From the NCBI GenBank assembly GCA_900321105.1, contig OOHL01000001.1:1-64000 (forward strand): a stretch of DNA of 64,000 nucleotides. The letters are read 5' to 3'. Source of the DNA: an uncultured Pseudomonadota bacterium. GTDB lineage: Bacteria > Pseudomonadota > Alphaproteobacteria > Rs-D84. Positions 44,611 to 54,488 of the stretch are shown here, piece after piece. Made by a program: the position numbers and the translations under genes. Under the pieces are notes generated by a model. It was not told the origin of the DNA. It saw only the letters and a list, made by a program, of their open reading frames with translations, and made no database searches. How positions within the stretch are numbered: the stretch's first letter is position 1; every line of letters starts with the position of its first letter.

Positions 44611-45681
44611 ATGAATAAACTTGAATTGCTTTATGCAAAATTAGTTTTCAAAACAGATACAGAAAAACGCATGGCTGTATCGCGTAAAATAGCATCGCTG
44701 TTGCGAAATAATTTTACATTGATGGATGCATTGCATCGTATAGAAATGATTGAATCGCATAATGGGCGTAAACCAAACGAACCTTTTGCAATCGCTATGC
44801 GCGAGATACAACAAAACCTGGAACGTGGTATGACTTTTGCCCAGGCGACAAAAGGTTGGGTGCCAAATGAAGAAACGCTTTTGTTGACGTCTGGTAATGT
44901 AGGCAGTTTATTGATTTCTTTGGAAAACATAGGTCGTGTTGTTAGTGGTATAAGTCGTATCAGGCGCGCAATGTGGTCTGCGGTGGCATATCCATTATTT
45001 TTGTTTGCTTTAACATTGGCTATAATTGTTATGGTTGGTTTATATCTTGTTCCGCCATTGGCAGAAGCCGCAGGCAGTGAAGTTGTTTGGCGCGGAACGG
45101 CTGCATCGCTGATTTTGGTGTCGAATTTTGCAAATAAATATTGGTATGGTTTTGCAACTGTATTGGTAATATTGATTAGTATGGTGTGGATTTCATTGCC
45201 AATATGGACTGGAAAATTACGAACATTATTTGATAAAATTCCGCCTTATAATACATACAAATTACAGGTTTCAGTCAGTTGGTTGATGTCATTAGCCGCA
45301 ATGGTTTCGTCTGGAATATCGGTGCCTGATGCAATACGTTTATTGGCGGATTCTTCGAATAAATATTTGTCCAGTATTTTAGAAGAAGTATTGCATCATA
45401 TTGCAAATGGTGAAAACCTTGGTAATGCATTAGCAATGACGGGTAAAGATTTTCCAAACGAAGAAATCATAGGCGATTTGATAATTTATTCTGACATGAA
45501 CGATTTTGATAAAAACCTGGATCAGATTGCACGCGATTATATGGAAGAATCTGTTCGTAAAATGGAAAATATTTCAAGTGTCCTTAACAGTGTTGGAATT
45601 ATATTAGTATCTATAATAATCGGCTGGGTCGTTCTTGGGACGTTCCAGATGCAAGAACAAATAACATCTGTATTTATGTAA
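44611..45681 (+). CDS. pilR: Type IVb pilus inner-membrane platform protein (GspF/PilC family)
   Basis: The platform protein (PilR in R64) couples the ATPase to pilin polymerisation. The 356-residue product has the duplicated T2SSF fold: a first half with MDALHRIEMIE and TFAQATKGW, a membrane segment pair near residues 125-185, a second half with VSSGISVPDAIRLLADSS and a final membrane segment (LNSVGIILVSIIIGWVVLGTF). It follows the ATPase by 4 bp and ends at a terminator. Pilin and prepilin peptidase genes are not adjacent. Confidence 0.87.
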   Translation: MNKLELLYAKLVFKTDTEKRMAVSRKIASLLRNNFTLMDALHRIEMIESHNGRKPNEPFAIAMREIQQNLERGMTFAQATKGWVPNEETLLLTSGNVGSLLISLENIGRVVSGISRIRRAMWSAVAYPLFLFALTLAIIVMVGLYLVPPLAEAAGSEVVWRGTAASLILVSNFANKYWYGFATVLVILISMVWISLPIWTGKLRTLFDKIPPYNTYKLQVSVSWLMSLAAMVSSGISVPDAIRLLADSSNKYLSSILEEVLHHIANGENLGNALAMTGKDFPNEEIIGDLIIYSDMNDFDKNLDQIARDYMEESVRKMENISSVLNSVGIILVSIIIGWVVLGTFQMQEQITSVFM

Positions 45682-45708
45682 AAAACACCGGCGTTTGCCG
45701 GTATTTTT
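45682..45708. terminator. Bidirectional terminator after pilR
   Basis: ACCGGC/GCCGGT (45687-45692/45697-45702), A5 before and T5 after; the third copy of the hairpin family seen at 4.8 and 9.5 kb. Confidence 0.85.
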
Positions 45709-46276
45709 ACGCCATAAATGGCAAGTTTTCTATTGTTCCTTCGGTCACACGAACGTTAACGTCAATCAACATAAATACAGAATCTGGTGTTTTTTCAACA
45801 TCACATGGTAATATGTCTGATGACAAAAGGTGGCTTGTATTAACGTTCAATCGTGTTACCAAATGATCGTCATCCAAAAGTGTGTAAATAGGACCAATAT
45901 CACGTGGTGTATTTTGACCAATTTCATGTTCGTTTTGTGGACAACGCAATCCATCCAGGATTGTTTTTACCCGATTATCAATATCAGAATGCGGAACCCC
46001 AACAATTTCGGGATGCATTAACAAGATATCTAATTCGGCAATCATTTTAAGATTTGGGCTTATTATTGGGTTCCAATCAATGCCACCAATATGACGAGTT
46101 ATAATCGGGCTTTTTGTGGCATCTGGCATCATAAATTTAGTTAAATTGTCCCATGGCTTTAATGTTACAAGTTTCTTTAATTGTGGATGAAATTGCATGC
46201 GAATATCGGCAATATGCTGGGCGCGTTTTTTAGGGTTTGTCAATATATCGCCATAGTATAATAATTTGAATTTCAT
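45707..46276 (-). CDS. RusA-like nuclease-fold protein
   Basis: The 189-residue protein contains HSDIDNRVKTILDGLRCP and, about 30 residues on, TLLDDDHLVTRLNV. The D-x-DN-x-x-K-x-x-x-D...DD pattern is the acidic core of the RusA Holliday-junction resolvase family. It is longer than RusA (about 120), with an extra N-terminal part (YYGDILTNPKKRAQHIADIRMQFHPQLKKL) and a C-terminal extension (PDSVFMLIDVNV). It lies alone between the pilus block and gyrB and starts divergently from gyrB. A resolvase role is inferred. Confidence 0.55.
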   Translation of the reverse strand: MKFKLLYYGDILTNPKKRAQHIADIRMQFHPQLKKLVTLKPWDNLTKFMMPDATKSPIITRHIGGIDWNPIISPNLKMIAELDILLMHPEIVGVPHSDIDNRVKTILDGLRCPQNEHEIGQNTPRDIGPIYTLLDDDHLVTRLNVNTSHLLSSDILPCDVEKTPDSVFMLIDVNVRVTEGTIENLPFMA

Positions 46277-46311
46277 GGTTTCGCCTTTTCGTTAAAAATC
46301 TTTATTTTTTC

Positions 46312-46351
46312 TTGATAATTATATCATAAATTGCTATGTTTTACATAGCAA
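46312..46351 (+). promoter_or_regulatory. gyrB promoter with palindrome over the -10 box
   Basis: TTGATA (46312-46317), 17 bp, TATGTT (46335-46340). The -10 lies inside the 9-bp inverted repeat TTGCTATGT/ACATAGCAA (46331-46339/46343-46351), which could be an operator, a supercoiling-sensitive cruciform or a 5' mRNA hairpin. Confidence 0.5.
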
Positions 46352-46368
46352 AAAGAAAGGATTTTTAA

Positions 46369-48768
<2,400 letters not shown>

Positions 48769-48785
48769 AAAACAAAAGGGGTTAG

Positions 48786-48989
48786 ATGCCGGACGATTTT
48801 ATAAAAAATCATCTTGGTGTAAATATAAAATATCCGGCATCGGACCGTGATAAAAACGCGCAAAAAATTGCACAAGATTTCAATAAAGCAAAAGAAACAA
48901 TAAGACAAAAATTAATTGAATCTGATAAGTCAAATGACAAGACAGCATTGTATACAGCAATAACCCAATTTAAAAAAACAAATGAATGA
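48786..48989 (+). CDS. Small hypothetical protein (67 aa)
   Basis: A charged, helical 67-residue product starting 17 bp after gyrB, with AAAGGGG before its ATG. It overlaps the next gene by 8 bp. It has no membrane segment, cysteines or known motif (DRDKNAQKIAQDFNKAKETIRQKL looks like a long amphipathic helix). Position and SD argue that it is translated; function unknown. Confidence 0.55.
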   Translation: MPDDFIKNHLGVNIKYPASDRDKNAQKIAQDFNKAKETIRQKLIESDKSNDKTALYTAITQFKKTNE

Positions 48990-49629
48990 TATGTTTTCAA
49001 AATCTTGGTTTGAAAATTTAGATGCGCAATTGCGTGAAATGGGTTTAGACAGTGATGATAAATCATTTGATGAAATTAAACAGATTTTATCTAATCCGCC
49101 ACGTTTGAATCCTGATGAATTTGCAAGTGCAGTTTCTTATGTAATTTTGGCTGGTGGTTTTTCACAAAAAACAGCCAAACGAATTCATAAAATTATAATG
49201 TCGAAAATGCCGGCAAATACCGGGGATTTATTAGCGATTTTTAATAATAAAAACAAGATAAACGCGATTGTAAAAATTTGGAATAATCGCAGTTCTTATT
49301 GTGATGGATTTTATGTGTGTAAAAATTTAGAAGAAAAATTAAATTATTTACAAAAATTACCGCATATTGGAAAAATAACAGCAAATCATTTGGCGCGAAA
49401 TTTGGGTGAAAATGTTGTTAAATATGATATTTGGATTCAAAGACTTGGCGTTCTTTACGGCGGAAATACAGGGCTGTATCAAAAAATAGATAATGGAAAA
49501 TTGGATGCAGATATAAAAAAATGCTGTGATGATATGTTTGCGCATTTACACAAAGAAACCAATCTTCCAATTGGGTATATTGATGTAGTGTTGTGGAAGG
49601 CTTTGCAAAATAAATTGATAGAGGTCTGA
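48982..49629 (+). CDS. Helix-hairpin-helix DNA glycosylase-like protein
   Basis: The 215-residue protein contains LPHIGKITANHLARNLGENVVKYDIWIQRLG, which fits the HhH-GPD glycosylase pattern: the hairpin (LPxIGxxTA) followed by a strand with Asp at the catalytic position (KYD, compared with VDTHV in Nth). There is no 4Fe-4S cysteine set and no catalytic Lys in the hairpin, so it would be a monofunctional glycosylase if active. It lies 2 bp before ung, which supports a base-excision repair role. The first ATG is used; a second Met lies 3 residues in. Confidence 0.65.
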   Translation: MNDMFSKSWFENLDAQLREMGLDSDDKSFDEIKQILSNPPRLNPDEFASAVSYVILAGGFSQKTAKRIHKIIMSKMPANTGDLLAIFNNKNKINAIVKIWNNRSSYCDGFYVCKNLEEKLNYLQKLPHIGKITANHLARNLGENVVKYDIWIQRLGVLYGGNTGLYQKIDNGKLDADIKKCCDDMFAHLHKETNLPIGYIDVVLWKALQNKLIEV

Positions 49630-49631
49630 AA

Positions 49632-50297
49632 ATGGATGTAAAAATCGAACAATCTTGGAAAGACGCTTTAAATGGCGAATTTGAAAAAGATTATTTTATC
49701 AAATTGACCGATTTTGTTCGTGGTGAATATTTATCTGGCAAAACAATTTATCCAGAACCAAAAAACATCTTTAATGCGTTTAATTTGTGTCCATTAGATA
49801 AAGTTAAAGTTGTTATTATCGGACAAGACCCATATCATGAACCTGGTCAGGCACACGGTCTTTGTTTTTCAGTTGAAAACGGTATTGATTTACCGCCGTC
49901 ACTAATAAATATTTACAAGGAAATTGAATCTGACATTGGTCACAAAAGCATTACAAACGGCGATTTGACCGATTGGGCAAAGCAGGGTGTGTTGTTGCTT
50001 AATTCTACATTGACTGTTCAGGCGCATATGGCGGCATCGCACGCAGGGCACGGTTGGGAACAATTTACAGATGCGGTTATAAACGCAGTTGCACAAAATA
50101 AAAAACATGTTGTTTATATGCTTTGGGGGTCGTTTGCGCAAAAAAAGGCCGCCATCGTTAATCCAAATGATAATTTGATTTTATCCAGTGCGCATCCGTC
50201 ACCATTATCTGCGTATCGTGGTTTTTTTGGAAACCATCATTTTTCGCGTGCAAACGAATATTTAATTCAAAACGGTGAAACACCAATAAACTGGTAG
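49632..50297 (+). CDS. ung: Uracil-DNA glycosylase
   Basis: Ung removes uracil from DNA. The 221-residue protein shows VVIIGQDPYHEPGQAHGLCFSV with the catalytic Asp and the water-activating region, LLLNSTLTV, HGWEQFTD, and HPSPLSAYRGFFGNHHF with the leucine/His loop. It is a family-1 enzyme of normal length. It follows the HhH protein by 2 bp, with the PagL-like gene convergent and directly abutting its stop. Confidence 0.96.
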   Translation: MDVKIEQSWKDALNGEFEKDYFIKLTDFVRGEYLSGKTIYPEPKNIFNAFNLCPLDKVKVVIIGQDPYHEPGQAHGLCFSVENGIDLPPSLINIYKEIESDIGHKSITNGDLTDWAKQGVLLLNSTLTVQAHMAASHAGHGWEQFTDAVINAVAQNKKHVVYMLWGSFAQKKAAIVNPNDNLILSSAHPSPLSAYRGFFGNHHFSRANEYLIQNGETPINW

Positions 50298-50873
50298 TTA
50301 GTAATTGTATGTAAAGCCCAGACCATAAAACGCATACGAATGATTATCTTCGGCTGTGTTGGCATTTGAAAAATGTTGTATAAAGAATTCCCCAGCCCAG
50401 CGTTTGTTGAAATTATATCCAAATGTCACTTTGAATTGAAAAATTAATTTTGCGCCCAATCTTTTGTTTTCGTGTGCCTGTAATCCTGCACCTGCGCCCA
50501 TTCCCATGTAAATCCTTTGATATTTGAACAATGCGATATCTTCGGTTAAATAAATCATTGGGATTGTATAATCTTGCCATTTCCAACCGTTTTTTTCACC
50601 AAATCCTACTGTTTCGGATACGTTTATAGAACGTCTTGCCGGGATACGAAAGAAGGTTGTTGGTTGTGAATAAGTAATTGTTCCAATATAAAAAGGCACA
50701 GGTCGCACAGGTGGTGGCAAAAGCCAACCTGTATCAAAACCTTGGCCGATACTAAATGCGACTTGATCTGCATAGTTTCCCATAAAAGGATTTTTTTCCG
50801 GCAAAACGCAAGAATCAGCCATCGCAAAAGACGGCACAACTAAAAACAATAAAATCAGGCTTATTTTTTTCAT
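50298..50873 (-). CDS. Outer-membrane lipid A 3-O-deacylase-like protein (PagL family)
   Basis: A signal peptide (residues 1-19, ending AMA-DS) precedes a beta-barrel-like sequence with alternating aromatic strands and a C-terminal aromatic residue. Near the end, WAGEFFIQHFSNANTAEDNHSYAFYGLGFTY matches the PagL motif with the catalytic His-x-Ser pair (HFSN). PagL removes a 3-linked acyl chain from lipid A in the outer membrane, which fits a genome with lpxC and lpxK. 191 residues, slightly longer than PagL. Confidence 0.75.
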   Translation of the reverse strand: MKKISLILLFLVVPSFAMADSCVLPEKNPFMGNYADQVAFSIGQGFDTGWLLPPPVRPVPFYIGTITYSQPTTFFRIPARRSINVSETVGFGEKNGWKWQDYTIPMIYLTEDIALFKYQRIYMGMGAGAGLQAHENKRLGAKLIFQFKVTFGYNFNKRWAGEFFIQHFSNANTAEDNHSYAFYGLGFTYNY

Positions 50874-50916
50874 AAATTCAATTATATCATATTTTTATAC
50901 ATAATACAAATTTTAG

Positions 50917-51370
50917 ATATAGCGAATAGATTCGTTCGCTTGGCACATTTTGTGTCGGCTGTGCGGCAACCGTGACGACAATGAGTAAGCAAAAACGAGT
51001 GAATACGAAGTTTGAGCACTAACGAATGCCGCATAGGACTTTGTCCGAGCGATTTCACTGCGCTGTCGCTTCCAAAATCTACTTGTGGTCGCTCGGCATA
51101 AATGCCTGCGCGCAAATTTGTTAGTTGCTTGAACTTCGTTCCACTCGTTCTCGCATACAAATTTACGGACCGGGGGTCCTCATCTTTCGCGACGAGACCA
51201 AAATCAAAAGGCGAAGGGATTGATTCCGCTTCGCTACATTCCCCTTGGCTCATTCGCGTTGCGAACCGGCATACTTCCGTCTGCCTTTCGCCTGCGGGTC
51301 GGACCCCTGTGCCGGTGTCCAAATCCCAGATATCAAAATAAAAAACGACCACAAAGGTCGTTTGTTATTT
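50917..51370 (-). repeat. Degraded units of the tRNA-Met-linked repeat array
   Basis: Pieces of the unit seen at 51371-51529 recur here: the segment matching GGTCCTCATCTTTCGCGAC and the following GACC at about 51174-51198; a partial tRNA 3' end GGCGAAGGGATT at 51210-51221 (168 bp from the next copy); the conserved TGCGGCAACCGT at about 50962-50973; and AATCTACTTGT at about 51077-51087. An insertion of about 70 bp interrupts the outer unit. Reading frames across it resemble tRNA-antisense artefacts, so I do not call a protein here. Confidence 0.65.
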
Positions 51371-51390
51371 TGGTAGCGGCGAAGGGATTC
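51371..51390 (-). repeat. Exact copy of the last 20 nt of tRNA-Met
   Basis: Identical to 51530-51549, the 3' end of the real tRNA-Met including CCA, 159 bp downstream in the direction of tRNA transcription. It is followed by its own terminator AACGACC/GGTCGTT plus T6 (51345-51362), different from the terminator behind the real tRNA. Confidence 0.9.
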
Positions 51391-51529
51391 ACTCGATACT
51401 TCGTATCTGCGTGGCAACCGTAACGATTACACTGCGCTTCGCTTGTGTAATCTACTTGTTGTCGGACCCGGGGTCCTCATCTTTCGCGACTAGACCAAAA
51501 CAAAATCGGGACAAGCCCGATTTAATTTT
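51391..51529 (-). other. Structured spacer and terminator of the tRNA-Met-linked repeat
   Basis: It contains the 8-bp stem GATTACAC/GTGTAATC (51425-51432/51445-51452), the 5-bp hairpin GATAC/GTATC (51395-51399/51403-51407), the same connecting segment as at 37.5 kb with one change, a GGACC-type hairpin (about 51464-51475), and the tRNA-Met terminator AATCGGG/CCCGATT (51504-51522). Confidence 0.75.
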
Positions 51530-51604
51530 TGGTAGCGGCGAAGGGATTCGGACCCCTGACCAAAGGATTATGATTCCTCTGCTCTACCACTGAGCTACGC
51601 CGCC
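51530..51604 (-). tRNA. Elongator tRNA-Met (anticodon CAT)
   Basis: A 75-nt tRNA with encoded CCA. Acceptor GGCGGCG/CGCCGCT has a G1-U72 wobble; D arm GCTCAGTGGTAGAGC; anticodon stem GAGGA/TCCTT with loop ATCATAA; T stem AGGGG/CCCTT with loop TCCGAAT, where position 55 is C rather than the near-universal U. It is read as Met rather than lysidine-type Ile by overall similarity, which is not certain. Confidence 0.9.
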
Positions 51605-51679
51605 AGTGCAACGCATTATATCAGACTTTTTTCGATTTGCAACAATATTTCGATATTCAATAACAAGCTGTGTTTTTAT

Positions 51680-51708
51680 TTGATTTTATGCTGTAAATAT
51701 AGTGTAAT
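51680..51708 (+). promoter_or_regulatory. Promoter of the second glycan cluster
   Basis: TTGATT (51680-51685), 17 bp, TGTAAT (51703-51708), 31 bp before the first glycosyltransferase start. Confidence 0.5.
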
Positions 51709-51738
51709 AATAATGGATGAACAAAACGGGAAAGCAAT

Positions 51739-52590
51739 ATGCCACAAAAAACAAAATCATGTCCAAAAGTGTCAGTATTAATGCCGGCCTATAACAGCGA
51801 AAAATATATCGGTGAAGCCATAGAATCTATTTTGAACCAAACGTTTACAGATTTTGAATTTATTATAATAAATGATGGTTCAACTGATAATACTGCGAAA
51901 ATAGTCAGAAAATACGCCAAGAAAGACAAAAGAATAAAGTTTGTTGATAACAAGAAAAACAAAGGTGTTACAAAAACAAGAAACGAATTATTAAAACTGG
52001 CAAAAGGCGAATATATTGCATGCATGGACAGTGATGATATTTCTTTGCCAACAAGATTTGAAAAACAAATAAAATATATGAACGAACACCCAGAATGTGG
52101 TGTCTTGGGAACATGGTACGAGGTGTTTGATAAACAAAATTATATTTCAAGATTTGCATCAAAAATAACAATATTAAAATTATTACACGGTTGCGCGGTA
52201 TGCAATCCAAGTGCAATGATACGCAAATCCGTTATAGATAGGAATAATTTGGAATATAACAATAATTTTAATTGGTGTGAAGATTATGAATTTTGGTCAA
52301 GAATGATTTTCTTTACAGAAATTCACACTCTGCAAAGTGTATTATTGAAATATAGATGGCATAATACAAATATATCTGTTGAACATGCTAAAAAGCAGGA
52401 TGAATTAGCAAATATTGTAAAACAAAATATAGTTAACAGACTAACAGATGATAAGGATCAACAAAGGCTTTTGTTATCTTCTTTAAAACCAGGATTTTTG
52501 TTACCAAAATGGTCCGGTCGTATTATTTGTCTGTTTATACCAAAGCGTCAAATCCGGCATAATTTTCGTGAAAAATATGTAAAGGACTAA
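51739..52590 (+). CDS. Family 2 glycosyltransferase
   Basis: The 283-residue protein has the GT2 core: VSVLMPAYNSEKYIGEAIESILNQTFTDFEFIIINDGSTDNT and the metal motif YIACMDSDDISLPTRF near residue 97, then WCEDYEFWSRM as the acceptor-side ED motif. It is probably an inner-membrane-associated transferase that acts on a lipid-linked glycan. GGGAAAG precedes the ATG. The GT11 gene follows after 3 bp. The gene is the first of a short three-gene cluster next to the repeat array. Confidence 0.92.
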   Translation: MPQKTKSCPKVSVLMPAYNSEKYIGEAIESILNQTFTDFEFIIINDGSTDNTAKIVRKYAKKDKRIKFVDNKKNKGVTKTRNELLKLAKGEYIACMDSDDISLPTRFEKQIKYMNEHPECGVLGTWYEVFDKQNYISRFASKITILKLLHGCAVCNPSAMIRKSVIDRNNLEYNNNFNWCEDYEFWSRMIFFTEIHTLQSVLLKYRWHNTNISVEHAKKQDELANIVKQNIVNRLTDDKDQQRLLLSSLKPGFLLPKWSGRIICLFIPKRQIRHNFREKYVKD

Positions 52591-52593
52591 AAT

Positions 52594-53394
52594 ATGAAAA
52601 TAGTTATATTAATGGGCGGTTTGGGTAATCAGATGTTTCAATATGCCTTTGGCAAGGTAATTAACGCAAAGGCATATGATATTTCATGGTTTAGAAAAGT
52701 AAAAAATATGTCTGGTGTTACAAAGCGCGAATACGAACTTGATTTCTGGAATATAGATCCAAAACTGTTAAAAAATTCTAAATTATTCGGCATATTTAAA
52801 AGACATCGGGTTGTTGAAAAGCCGACAAATGTTTACAGTGAAAATTTATTAAATAATAAAAACGGTGTTTTTGAGGGTTATTTCCAGGTTGCACAATATT
52901 ATGATTGTATTCGCGATGAATTATTAAAAGATTTTGTTCCAAAAAAAGAACCATCAGATAAAAACAAGAAAACTTTGGATTTAATAAAATCTGTAAACAG
53001 TGTGTCCATTCATGTCCGTCGTGGTGATTATGTTAATTTACAGCATGTGCATGGCCTTTGTGATATCGATTATTACAAGCGTGCAATAGATTTTATATCC
53101 AAAAAACACAAAGATTTACATTTTTTTGTTTTTTCTGATGACATGGAATATGTAAAAAAGAATTTAAAAATTAAATTCCCATGTGAATATATAGATTTTA
53201 ATCATGGTCGCGACAGCGCATGGGATATTGTGTTAATGTCAAATTGCAAGCACAATATTATTGCCAATTCATCATTTTCTTGGTGGGGTGCATGGTTGAA
53301 CCAGAATAAAGATAAAATTGTCATAGCACCAAAACAATGGTTTGCGGATGGCAAAAAAACAGATATTATACCAGAAAACTGGAAAAGGATTTGA
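52594..53394 (+). CDS. GT11 alpha-1,2-fucosyltransferase-like protein
   Basis: The N-terminal MGGLGNQMFQYAFGK, the GDP-fucose-binding HVRRGDYV near residue 138, and the C-terminal ANSSFSWWGAWLN are the three hallmark motifs of GT11 enzymes. Bacterial GT11 members add alpha-1,2-linked fucose (sometimes galactose) to O-antigens, producing H-antigen-like structures. The 266-residue length is within the family range. Genes for GDP-fucose synthesis are not in the window. Confidence 0.9.
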   Translation: MKIVILMGGLGNQMFQYAFGKVINAKAYDISWFRKVKNMSGVTKREYELDFWNIDPKLLKNSKLFGIFKRHRVVEKPTNVYSENLLNNKNGVFEGYFQVAQYYDCIRDELLKDFVPKKEPSDKNKKTLDLIKSVNSVSIHVRRGDYVNLQHVHGLCDIDYYKRAIDFISKKHKDLHFFVFSDDMEYVKKNLKIKFPCEYIDFNHGRDSAWDIVLMSNCKHNIIANSSFSWWGAWLNQNKDKIVIAPKQWFADGKKTDIIPENWKRI

Positions 53395-53395
53395 A

Positions 53396-54223
53396 ATGAA
53401 TATCAAAAAAAATTTTATTAACTCTTTCAGAAAAATAAATAGTTTTTATCATTTGTCAGATAAAAAATATGTATCGGATATCATGATAGATATTATAATA
53501 CCGACCTGTTCAAAAGATTATAGAACATTAGCTATGACGATAGATTCTGTTAGAAAAAATGTTAGACATCCAATTGACAAAATAATGATAGTTGCCCCAC
53601 GTGGAGATTTAGAGAAATTTTGTGAAGAACAAAACTTGGTTTTTATAGATGAAAATATAGTGTTGCCTATAACTGTGCGTGATATAAATTATAATCCAAA
53701 TGGTATTAACAGAAGTGGCTGGATTTTTCAGCAATTGTTAAAACTGAATTCGGATACTTTAACAGACAAAGAATATTTTTTAATTGTTGATTCTGATACA
53801 GTATTTTCAAGACCACAAACGTTTATAAATAAAAATGGTAAAATGTTATTAAATTGTTCTGATGAATATCATGAACCTTATTTTGACACCTATAAAAAAC
53901 TTATACCATTAGACAAAAGGTATAAGAAATCTTTTGTGTGTCATCATATGCTATTTTCTGTAAAATATCTGAGAGAATTGAAAAAGGTTATAGAAAATAA
54001 TACTGGTATGATCTGGTGGCGCGCTATATTATCTAATTTGGATAATAATGAATGTTCTTGTTTTTCAGAATACGAAACCTATGGAAATTATATGTTTTTT
54101 TACCATAACGACAAGATATATCTTAGATACTGGTATAATAAAGCGGTTTTATTAAAAGATTTTGATAAGATAAAACACAAAGACGCTTATAAAAGCATAT
54201 CTATGCACGCATATTTACAGTAA
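53396..54223 (+). CDS. DUF6492-like putative glycosyltransferase
   Basis: The 275-residue protein has IDIIIPTCSKDYRTLAMTIDSVRKNV near residue 30, IMIVAPRG, NRSGWIFQQLLKL, and FLIVDSDTVFSRP near residue 135 as a DxD-type metal site, which fits DUF6492 (GT-A-like) proteins found in capsule loci. I start at ATG 53396, one base after the GT11 stop, rather than at an upstream in-frame start inside GT11. The acceptor is unknown. Confidence 0.75.
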   Translation: MNIKKNFINSFRKINSFYHLSDKKYVSDIMIDIIIPTCSKDYRTLAMTIDSVRKNVRHPIDKIMIVAPRGDLEKFCEEQNLVFIDENIVLPITVRDINYNPNGINRSGWIFQQLLKLNSDTLTDKEYFLIVDSDTVFSRPQTFINKNGKMLLNCSDEYHEPYFDTYKKLIPLDKRYKKSFVCHHMLFSVKYLRELKKVIENNTGMIWWRAILSNLDNNECSCFSEYETYGNYMFFYHNDKIYLRYWYNKAVLLKDFDKIKHKDAYKSISMHAYLQ

Positions 54224-54252
54224 AATCAGAGTATAACTTTTTTATTTTAAGG

Positions 54253-54280
54253 TTGATTTTTGGGGTTTCTTATATATAAT
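54253..54280 (+). promoter_or_regulatory. Promoter of tRNA-Thr(GGT)
   Basis: TTGATT (54253-54258), 16 bp, TATAAT (54275-54280), 12 bp before the tRNA 5' end. It may also drive the aspS leader, as no terminator is obvious after the tRNA. Confidence 0.65.
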
Positions 54281-54291
54281 TATTGGCGATT

Positions 54292-54365
54292 GCCCTAATA
54301 GTCTAGTGGTAAAACACGTCCTTGGTAAGGACGAGTCGCAAGTCCGATTCTTGCTTAGGGCACCA
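54292..54365 (+). tRNA. tRNA-Thr (anticodon GGT)
   Basis: A 74-nt tRNA with encoded CCA. Acceptor GCCCTAA/TTAGGGC, anticodon stem CGTCC/GGACG with loop TTGGTAA (anticodon GGT, reads ACC/ACU). The D stem GTCT/AAAC has one C-A mismatch, and the T loop TCCGATT has C at position 55. It is followed directly by the aspS leader. Confidence 0.92.
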
Positions 54366-54488
54366 GAAATGTATCATCTGTTTTGCGTTTGTTCGTTTTT
54401 GTTCAGGTCATGTATTTTTTATACACTTCCATCACAAAAACATCACAATCCGCAGTATCTAATGCATTTCTGTTGCCCAACGGGCCCA

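Noticed and set aside
50882-51352. 156-residue minus-strand open frame in the repeat array.
   Set aside because: It runs through degraded tRNA-linked repeat units, has low-complexity tRNA-antisense-type peptides, no good SD and no recognisable domain.
51464-51500. Possible hammerhead ribozyme in the tRNA-linked repeat: minus strand has GATGA, a GGACC/GGTCC stem and then GAC.
   Set aside because: The core does not fit: the first C-U of CUGAUGA is A-A, the GAAA after stem II is GACA, and the related copy near 51.18 kb differs further. No cleavage-site stem is evident.
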